From UBA791 sp963602355 (GTDB taxonomy: Bacteria; Cyanobacteriota; Vampirovibrionia; Gastranaerophilales; Gastranaerophilaceae), in contig CAVCIU010000028.1 in assembly GCA_963602355.1 (NCBI GenBank), forward strand, positions 1 through 20,969: DNA of 20,969 nucleotides. The letters run 5' to 3'. Positions 14,132 through 19,708 of the stretch are shown piece after piece; the first letter of the stretch is position 1; each line of letters begins with the position of its first letter. The notes beneath the pieces were generated by a model. It was not told the origin of the DNA, searched no databases, and worked only from the letters and a program-made list of their open reading frames with translations. Both the position numbers and the translations under genes were made by a program.

Positions 14132-15775
14132 TTAAGGTTTGATTAACAAATACTTTTTACCTTCAAATATAGTTGTATAATTTGGTATTTCTTTATAATA
14201 TTTCAATTCTTTTTTTCTAATAATAAAGACTGTATTTGAATCTCCATCGTTGAAAGCATCTTGAATTGAGGCATATTGACCAAATTTAACCTTTTTTGGA
14301 CCATAATAATTTAATGAATATTTATTTGGATTATTATTAATAGTAATAATGCTTAAATTATTATCAATAGCATATTTAGCATATTTCATCAAGTCGTTTT
14401 GACCGAATGAGTAATCTAAATTGAAATATCTACCCATACCGAATGCTGATAAAACTGTTATGAAAGCAACAAGAGCTCCAAACACAAGATATTTTTTATT
14501 GAATTTAGTAACTAATATACCAATTATGCCGAATACAAACAACAATACGATAGTAAACCATTTAACAGAAACAATGCTTGCATAAATCTTTTCTGGTAAG
14601 AAGAATTGTGTAAACATAGCAACGATAGATGCTACTAACAAAATTCCAAACCATACGTGAGTTGTTATATTTATTTGTTTATCGTATTCCCCATTTTCTA
14701 AGTATTTAACCCAAGCAAATGCCAACATATTCGCCATAGTAAAATAAATTGGAACGATATATGTAACTAATTTTGTACTTGATGATGAAAAGAACAAGAA
14801 AATTAATGCAAACGCAATAAAGTTCAATAACATATATTTTTGAGAATTAGTAAATTCTTCAAAATTAAATTTCAAATTGATATCTTTTAATTTTTTAATC
14901 TTTGAACACAAGATTGCAAGACTTGATAATATCCAAGGACAAAAGCCCCAAAGAATAGTCAACGCAAAGAAATAGAATGGTTGTTTTCTATTAACTCCGC
15001 TTGAATCAAAAAATCTATGAACATGGTGTTTCATAACGTATTCATTGAAGAACAATGGATCATATTTATTTAACATCAAAATGTGCCAAGGTAAAACAAC
15101 TGCAAAAAAGATTACAAAACCTACTAACAAATATTGAGGTCTGAACAATTCTTTAAATCTTTTTGTAAATATAGCGACAAAAAACATTGTTCCGAAAGGC
15201 AAAGCAAATCCTGGAATACCTTTAGCTAAAACAGCTAAACCAGAGAAGAAATAGAATGCCCACCAACAATATTTTTTATTTTCTTCTTTGACAAAATAAG
15301 TCAAAAATCCAGACATAATAGCAAATTCAACACACGTTGCAAGTAAAATATCAAGAATAGCATATTTAGCCAAAATCAAAAATTCAACACTTGTTGCTAA
15401 AATCAAAGCTGAAACAATACCATATCTTCTTGAAACAACTTTTTTACCAACAAAATATAATAATAAAGTTGAAAGAGTACCATACAAAGCAACTGGAACT
15501 CTTGCAGTAAATTCATTAACAACACCAAAACCTAAGAATGATAAAACTTCACACCAAAAATAAAGAGGAGGTTTTTCAAAGAAATAAGCACCATTCAAAT
15601 ACAAAGTCATATAGTCTTTTGAGTGAAACATATCTCTTGCCATTGACACATAACGTGTTTCATCAACGTCCATCAACGCATACGAACCAATTCCATAAAA
15701 GAAAATCATTCCACAAAAAGCTAACAACCCTAAAATAGTAAATAATTCTGGGTGTTTTTTTATAAAATCTATCAT
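14132..15775 (-). CDS. Polytopic membrane glycosyltransferase, ArnT/PMT (GT39/GT83) type
   Basis: This 547-residue membrane protein resembles enzymes that take a sugar from a polyprenyl-phosphate donor and attach it to a lipid or protein on the outer face of the cytoplasmic membrane. The first hydrophobic segment (about 12-32) leads into the first periplasmic loop with DVDETRY (36-42), the conserved acidic catalytic motif of the family, followed by FFEKPPLYFW (65-74), another hallmark of ArnT-like proteins. About a dozen further hydrophobic segments follow, then a soluble C-terminal part (about 450-547). AAGGATAG lies 7 bases before the ATG. It sits 17 bases after the polyprenyl-phosphate sugar synthase gene and is surely co-transcribed. 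The donor sugar and acceptor are unknown. Confidence 0.85.
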   Translation of the reverse strand: MIDFIKKHPELFTILGLLAFCGMIFFYGIGSYALMDVDETRYVSMARDMFHSKDYMTLYLNGAYFFEKPPLYFWCEVLSFLGFGVVNEFTARVPVALYGTLSTLLLYFVGKKVVSRRYGIVSALILATSVEFLILAKYAILDILLATCVEFAIMSGFLTYFVKEENKKYCWWAFYFFSGLAVLAKGIPGFALPFGTMFFVAIFTKRFKELFRPQYLLVGFVIFFAVVLPWHILMLNKYDPLFFNEYVMKHHVHRFFDSSGVNRKQPFYFFALTILWGFCPWILSSLAILCSKIKKLKDINLKFNFEEFTNSQKYMLLNFIAFALIFLFFSSSSTKLVTYIVPIYFTMANMLAFAWVKYLENGEYDKQINITTHVWFGILLVASIVAMFTQFFLPEKIYASIVSVKWFTIVLLFVFGIIGILVTKFNKKYLVFGALVAFITVLSAFGMGRYFNLDYSFGQNDLMKYAKYAIDNNLSIITINNNPNKYSLNYYGPKKVKFGQYASIQDAFNDGDSNTVFIIRKKELKYYKEIPNYTTIFEGKKYLLIKP

Positions 15776-15792
15776 TTTAAACTATCCTTATA

Positions 15793-16752
15793 TTATAAAA
15801 TTTCTTCTTCAACTAAATATCTAGGTCTGTGTTTAACTTCTCTAAAGATTTGACCTAAGTATTCACCAACAATACCTAAACAGAATAATTGCATACCACC
15901 AAAGAATGATGTCAAAATTATCGCTGTAGCCCAACCGTTTGGCGAATCATTAAACACAAGTTTTGAATAAATAGCAACCAAACCTGTTACAAAGCCAAAT
16001 AACATTGATAAAATACCTAGTACGCAAATCATTTTTAAAGGTACGATACTGTATGAAGTAATACCATTGATTGCTAAACCTGTAAGAGAAAGTAAATTAA
16101 ACTTTGAACTTCCCACTGCACGAGGTTTTACATCAAATTTAACGATATCTGTTTTAAACCCAATTTCGTGGAAAAATCCTCTCAAGAACAAATCAGTTTC
16201 GTCAAATCTTGATAAAACTTCTAAAGCTTCTCTTGAAACTAAACGGTAATCTGAGTGATTTTTAATAATATTTACACCCAAAATATTCATTAATTTGTAA
16301 AAAGCTAAAGCAGTTGTCTTTTTGATAAAGCCGTCAGTTTTTCTGTCGTTTCTAACACCGAAAACGACTTTGCAACCGTTATCGTATTTTTCAACAAATT
16401 CTTCAATTTTAGTTTCATCTTGTTGTAAATCGGCATCAATAGTAACTACTGCATCACAACCAATATTGTAAGCGCCTAACATGCCTGCAAGTAGAGCTTT
16501 TTGATTACCAAAATTGCGAGAGAACTTAGCAGCTTTTACTCTGCCTTTATATTTTTCACAAGAAACTCTAATTTCATACCAAGTTTTATCTTTTGAACCA
16601 TCATTAACAAGATAAATATAACTTTCTGGAGAGATTTTCTCTCTAGATATTAAATCGTCCATTAGTTCGATAAGTCTATCTGTAGTTGAAAATATCAAAC
16701 CTTCTTCGTTATAACAAGGTATTACTATCGCAAGTCTTGTGTCTTTAGCCAT
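15793..16752 (-). CDS. Polyprenyl-phosphate glycosyltransferase (family 2, ArnC/DPM-like)
   Basis: I take the ATG at 16752 (319 residues) because AGGGAGA sits just upstream; the longer frame to 16785 would place that ribosome binding site inside the gene. The N-terminal GT-A domain has LAIVIPCYNEE (7-17), VNDGSKDKTW (49-58), the metal-binding DAD at 106-108 (TIDADLQQ) and FSRNFGNQKALLAGM (77-91), typical of the enzymes that make undecaprenyl-phosphate sugars. Two membrane segments (about 237-262 and 275-298) and the terminal GEYLGQIFREVKHRPRYLVE (297-316) complete the family picture. It would load a sugar on the lipid carrier at the cytoplasmic face, to be used by the PMT-like enzyme encoded just downstream. 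Confidence 0.92.
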   Translation of the reverse strand: MAKDTRLAIVIPCYNEEGLIFSTTDRLIELMDDLISREKISPESYIYLVNDGSKDKTWYEIRVSCEKYKGRVKAAKFSRNFGNQKALLAGMLGAYNIGCDAVVTIDADLQQDETKIEEFVEKYDNGCKVVFGVRNDRKTDGFIKKTTALAFYKLMNILGVNIIKNHSDYRLVSREALEVLSRFDETDLFLRGFFHEIGFKTDIVKFDVKPRAVGSSKFNLLSLTGLAINGITSYSIVPLKMICVLGILSMLFGFVTGLVAIYSKLVFNDSPNGWATAIILTSFFGGMQLFCLGIVGEYLGQIFREVKHRPRYLVEEEIL

Positions 16753-16827
16753 ATAATTTCTCCCTTTACATATAGCATAATACAAAAGAGAACATATTAA
16801 TTAAAATGATAAGTAAATTTAACATTT

Positions 16828-16855
16828 TTGGCATAATTAATATTAGTGTTACACT
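16828..16855 (+). promoter_or_regulatory. Promoter of gtrA-like gene, leaderless arrangement
   Basis: TTGGCA (16828-16833) is followed after 16 bases by TACACT (16850-16855), which is preceded by TG one base upstream (extended -10). Six bases separate the -10 box from the ATG at 16862, so the predicted first transcribed base is the A of the start codon. There is no Shine-Dalgarno sequence. Confidence 0.55.
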
Positions 16856-16861
16856 TAGTAT

Positions 16862-17284
16862 ATGGAATTAATGAAAAGATTTTACGACAAGTATATTTCA
16901 ATAGACGACAAAATAAGATTTGTAATAGCAGGTTGCATAAATGCTGCAGTATCTTACGCAATGTTTGCAGTCGCACTTTTTATAATTGGAGAAGCTCATT
17001 ACCAACTATGTTTAGCTCTTCAATGGATTTTGTCTTCTATATTTTCATATTTTAATCAAAAATTCTTCGTATTCTGTACAAAAGGCAACTATTTAGAAGA
17101 ATATATCAAATGCTGTTCTGCATGGGGCGTTAGCTATGTTCTAAATGTAATCATTTTGGAAGTACTTGTTAGAACAATTCTAAAGAATGCTTATATCGCA
17201 CAGTTTGTATCATTATTTGTCGTATCTGTTTGTACGTACGTTTTATTCAAATACTTTGCATTCAAGAAAAAAGAGGTTAATTAA
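16862..17284 (+). CDS. GtrA-like membrane protein, putative polyprenyl-phosphate sugar flippase
   Basis: This 140-residue protein has the size and pattern of the GtrA family: about four membrane segments (roughly 18-42, 46-62, 78-100 and 112-132), with RFVIAGCINAAVSYAMFA at the start of the first, F-N-Q-K-F-x-V-F after the second (SYFNQKFFVF), and KYFAFKKK at the end. GtrA proteins are proposed to move undecaprenyl-phosphate-linked sugars across the cytoplasmic membrane. The ATG at 16862 has no Shine-Dalgarno sequence; the promoter above suggests leaderless translation, and an alternative ATG lies three codons further. Its stop overlaps the next start as TAATG. The divergent neighbours supply and use such a lipid-linked sugar. 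Confidence 0.8.
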   Translation: MELMKRFYDKYISIDDKIRFVIAGCINAAVSYAMFAVALFIIGEAHYQLCLALQWILSSIFSYFNQKFFVFCTKGNYLEEYIKCCSAWGVSYVLNVIILEVLVRTILKNAYIAQFVSLFVVSVCTYVLFKYFAFKKKEVN

Positions 17285-18090
17285 TGTATATCATAAATGC
17301 AGATGACTATGGAATTTCAGAGGATAACAATCAAGCTATCTTAGAAGCTTCTAAGTTTGGCATTTTGAAAAGTACAAGTGTTATGGTAAATACTCCATAC
17401 TGCAATTATGATATTTTACAAGAACTACTTGATAATCCTAATTTTAGAGTAGGGTTACATTTGAATATTTATGAATTTAATACTATGAAAAAGGACTTAA
17501 AACCTAATTCAAAACTTTATGATAAAAACGGCGAATTTCATAATAGCTTTGGATATGTTTTAAAGAATTCCTTTGATAAAGAATTCTTAGAAGAAGTTGA
17601 AGAAGAATATAGACTTCAAATTGAAGAAGCTCTAAAACATTTTAAACCAGAACATATCGATTCACACGTTCATATGCACGCTATTCCAAACTTGTTCAAA
17701 ATCGTTTGTAGATTAGCAAAGAAATACGACATTCCTTATATCAGAACTCAATATGAAAAACCATATTTTATACCAGATATGAAAATGTTTTCAAAAACGA
17801 ACTTGATAAATCTGATAAAAGTAGGATTGTTGAGTACTTTTACTTTGATGAATAGACCCGTTGCGAAAAAATATGACTTAAAAACAAATGATTATATTGT
17901 AGGTGTTCAATATACTGCGAATATGGATAGTAATACTCTTTACTATGGCTATAAAGCAAACCATAAAAAGGGTAAATTAACAGAAGCATTGCTTCACCCA
18001 ACAAAAAATCAAGATAGAAAAAATAACTACAAAGAATACCTTGCATTGATGGATAAAGACTTGCTGGAAAAACTAAACGGTGAAATATAA
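17284..18090 (+). CDS. ChbG/YdjC/HpnK-like carbohydrate deacetylase
   Basis: The protein has 268 residues. Enzymes of this fold use a divalent metal to remove acetyl groups from amino sugars. The family hallmarks are present: INADDYGIS (4-12) with Asp7/Asp8, NxAIL (16-20), STSVMVN (30-36), GLHLNI (57-62) with His59, and IDSHVHMHAIP (125-135) with His128, His130 and His132. AGAGGT precedes the ATG, which overlaps the gtrA stop (TAATG). In this setting the likely substrate is an N-acetylated, lipid-linked or transferred sugar rather than chitobiose, by analogy with the ArnD deformylase and with HpnK of hopanoid biosynthesis. No signal peptide is visible, so it acts in the cytoplasm. The precise substrate is inference. 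Confidence 0.87.
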   Translation: MYIINADDYGISEDNNQAILEASKFGILKSTSVMVNTPYCNYDILQELLDNPNFRVGLHLNIYEFNTMKKDLKPNSKLYDKNGEFHNSFGYVLKNSFDKEFLEEVEEEYRLQIEEALKHFKPEHIDSHVHMHAIPNLFKIVCRLAKKYDIPYIRTQYEKPYFIPDMKMFSKTNLINLIKVGLLSTFTLMNRPVAKKYDLKTNDYIVGVQYTANMDSNTLYYGYKANHKKGKLTEALLHPTKNQDRKNNYKEYLALMDKDLLEKLNGEI

Positions 18091-18126
18091 TAATTACGTT
18101 AAGTATAGGATTAAAAACAAATTAAA

Positions 18127-18170
18127 ACCTCTTATAATCATGAGATAACTAGTCTTGATTTAATAGAGGT
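18127..18170 (+). promoter_or_regulatory. Hairpin hiding the ribosome binding site of the EF-hand gene
   Basis: ACCTCT (18127-18132) is an exact complement of AGAGGT (18165-18170), the Shine-Dalgarno sequence of the gene starting at 18176. Inside, AATCA and AGA on the left can pair with TCT and TGATT on the right, with a two-base bulge, so the leader can fold into a long imperfect hairpin. There is no T run, so it is not an ordinary terminator. Confidence 0.4.
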
Positions 18171-18175
18171 AAAAT

Positions 18176-18637
18176 ATGATTGGAATAGAAACATCAACAG
18201 AAAGTTCCAAATTACATTTAGGAAGTATGAATTCAAAATCTCGTACTGCTAATGACAGTGGAATTAATTTTGATAAAACTTTAGAAACATCAATATCAAA
18301 TAGTGAAGAAAACTCTGGATTATCGGAACTAAAAAAAGCCATTAATAAACAAAAATGTAAATATGATTTAGACGGCGACGGCAAAGTTACAAAGGAAGAA
18401 ATCGAAGAGGCATTAGGAAAGAAAAAGGCAATAAAGGAAACTGAAGAAGTGCCAGAAGAAAATGAAGACTCTACAGATTTTTCTCAAAAAGAAACTAGTG
18501 ATGCTGAAGACACAAGAAAAATAACAAATCTTGATACAGACGAACTAGACATCACAGAAATTGCACCAATGCAAAGTGATAAAATTATGGCTATTTTTAG
18601 AAACATGATGGAAAAAGGCGAAAAAGAAACAGTTTAA
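18176..18637 (+). CDS. Acidic protein with a single EF-hand, function unknown
   Basis: This 153-residue acidic protein has no signal peptide and no hydrophobic segment. Residues 64-75 form a textbook EF-hand calcium loop, DLDGDGKVTKEE, with Asp at loop positions 1, 3 and 5, Gly at 6 and Glu at 12. It is flanked by helices LSELKKAINKQKCKY and EIEEALGKKKA. The N-terminal 45 residues are Ser/Thr/Asn-rich and look disordered; residues 85-125 are Glu/Asp/Ser-rich. A single EF-hand suggests dimerisation or a role as a calcium- or partner-binding tether. AGAGGT lies 5 bases before the ATG but can be hidden in a hairpin. It is transcribed after the deacetylase gene (85-base gap) but may have its own promoter. 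No family recognised. Confidence 0.65.
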   Translation: MIGIETSTESSKLHLGSMNSKSRTANDSGINFDKTLETSISNSEENSGLSELKKAINKQKCKYDLDGDGKVTKEEIEEALGKKKAIKETEEVPEENEDSTDFSQKETSDAEDTRKITNLDTDELDITEIAPMQSDKIMAIFRNMMEKGEKETV

Positions 18638-18663
18638 AGTTTAAAAAAATATTTTTAATTGTC

Positions 18664-18978
18664 TTAATTTTCAACGGCTTTTTGGTCTTTTTTAATAAAC
18701 TCACATTGAGATTCTAAGCGTTTATCTTCCATTTTGTCGATTAACTCTTGAATATCTTTAATTTTCTTTAGTTCAAAACTAACTTCTGCAAGCAAAACGC
18801 AGTCATTGCAAAGTCTGTATTCACCATATCTGATTGAACCGGCTAGGCTTTTATATTCACCACAAGCAGCGCAAGTAAAGTATTCATCTGCGCAATCTGG
18901 ATTTTCTTCAATATCGTCTGCAACCATTTGTTCGCAAACTTTTTGCATTTCTTCAATAACTTCTTTTTCTGTTTTCAT
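18664..18978 (-). CDS. Small four-cysteine zinc-finger protein, function unknown
   Basis: This 104-residue protein has a C36-x2-C39 and C57-x2-C60 pair (FTCAACGEYKSLAGSIRYGEYRLCNDC, shown here as two knuckles around a short loop), which should bind zinc in a treble-clef or ribbon-like fold. The N-terminal part is acidic and helical, and the C-terminal part (about 61-100) is a charged helix, perhaps a coiled coil. Its ribosome binding site AAGGAT lies within the last codons of the upstream pdxJ-like gene, 8 bases separate the genes, and it is probably the last gene of a murT-pdxJ operon. Such proteins can bind nucleic acid or proteins; no family is recognised. Confidence 0.65.
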   Translation of the reverse strand: MKTEKEVIEEMQKVCEQMVADDIEENPDCADEYFTCAACGEYKSLAGSIRYGEYRLCNDCVLLAEVSFELKKIKDIQELIDKMEDKRLESQCEFIKKDQKAVEN

Positions 18979-18985
18979 TTATATT

Positions 18986-19708
18986 TTAATCCTTATTTTC
19001 AACTAAAAACAACATTTGCTTAACGGCACTTGTCAAACCGTCAAAAATAGCCTTTGTAATTATACTATGACCAACATTTACGAATTTTACAGTCGGGATT
19101 TCTCTAATCATTTCAATTGATTTGTAATTTATACCGCCAGAGATGTTAACGTCCATTCCCATTGTTTTCGCATAAACAACGGCTTCTTTTAAAGTAATAA
19201 ATTCTTTTGTATCCATTGGGTTTTGTGCGAAGGTTTCTGAGAACTTGCGTGCATTAATTTCTACACATTTGGCACCAGCTTTGTATGCAGCAGTGATTTG
19301 ACCTAATTTTGGTTCTACAAAAACGCCCGCATTAATTCCTGCATATAGAAGAGGAATTAAGAACTCGTTAACTTTTTCGATATTTTTTTCAACGTTGTAA
19401 CCCATTTTTAAATCGTCATAGCCCATTTTTTCAGGAACTATAAACACCATATCAGGCTTAACTTCAATGGCAAGTTTTTGGGATTTTTCGTTCATCTCAA
19501 TCATCATTATTAATGGACATTTTAAGACTCTTTTCATAGCTAAGATATCTGATTTTGTAACATTTGAATCCAGACCGTCATAGTATACAGAAATAGCTTG
19601 AGCGGCAGAATGTTCACATAAACGTGTACTTCTGATTAAATCCGGTTCAGCCCCGCCCATTGCGTTTCTAAGACTTGCTATGTAGTTTATATTTATACCT
19701 AATTTCAT
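18986..19708 (-). CDS. pdxJ: PdxJ-family protein, catalytic residues largely replaced
   Basis: The 240-residue protein matches pyridoxine 5'-phosphate synthase (PdxJ) along its whole length: KLGININYIASLRNAMGG at the N-terminus, EVKPDMVFIVPEK, AYKAGAKCVEIN, and the phosphate-binding NVGHSIITKAIFDGL near the end. PdxJ condenses 1-deoxyxylulose 5-phosphate with an aminoacetone phosphate to form vitamin B6. By alignment from memory with E. coli PdxJ, the active-site positions His12, His45, Arg47, His52 and His193 are here Tyr, Tyr, Asp, Asn and Gly; the loop HLREDRRHI reads YYDGLDSNV. Glu72 and Glu153 seem kept. A normal PdxJ reaction is therefore doubtful. The start overlaps the murT stop (TAATG) with GAGGAAA upstream. 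Confidence 0.85.
   Translation of the reverse strand: MKLGININYIASLRNAMGGAEPDLIRSTRLCEHSAAQAISVYYDGLDSNVTKSDILAMKRVLKCPLIMMIEMNEKSQKLAIEVKPDMVFIVPEKMGYDDLKMGYNVEKNIEKVNEFLIPLLYAGINAGVFVEPKLGQITAAYKAGAKCVEINARKFSETFAQNPMDTKEFITLKEAVVYAKTMGMDVNISGGINYKSIEMIREIPTVKFVNVGHSIITKAIFDGLTSAVKQMLFLVENKD

Noticed and set aside
14105..14151. CCTTTAAGG palindrome flanked by AATC/GATT at the end of two convergent genes
   Set aside because: Short stem with almost no loop and no T run on either side; not convincing as a terminator.
16753..16785. Upstream ATG for the ArnC-like gene (MYYAICKGRNY)
   Set aside because: The ribosome binding site AGGGAGA for the ATG at 16752 would fall inside this extension, and the extension does not resemble the family.
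18638..18663. A/T palindrome (TTAAAAA with TTTTTAA) between convergent genes as a terminator
   Set aside because: The stem contains only A and T pairs and would be too weak; it is likely a by-product of base composition.
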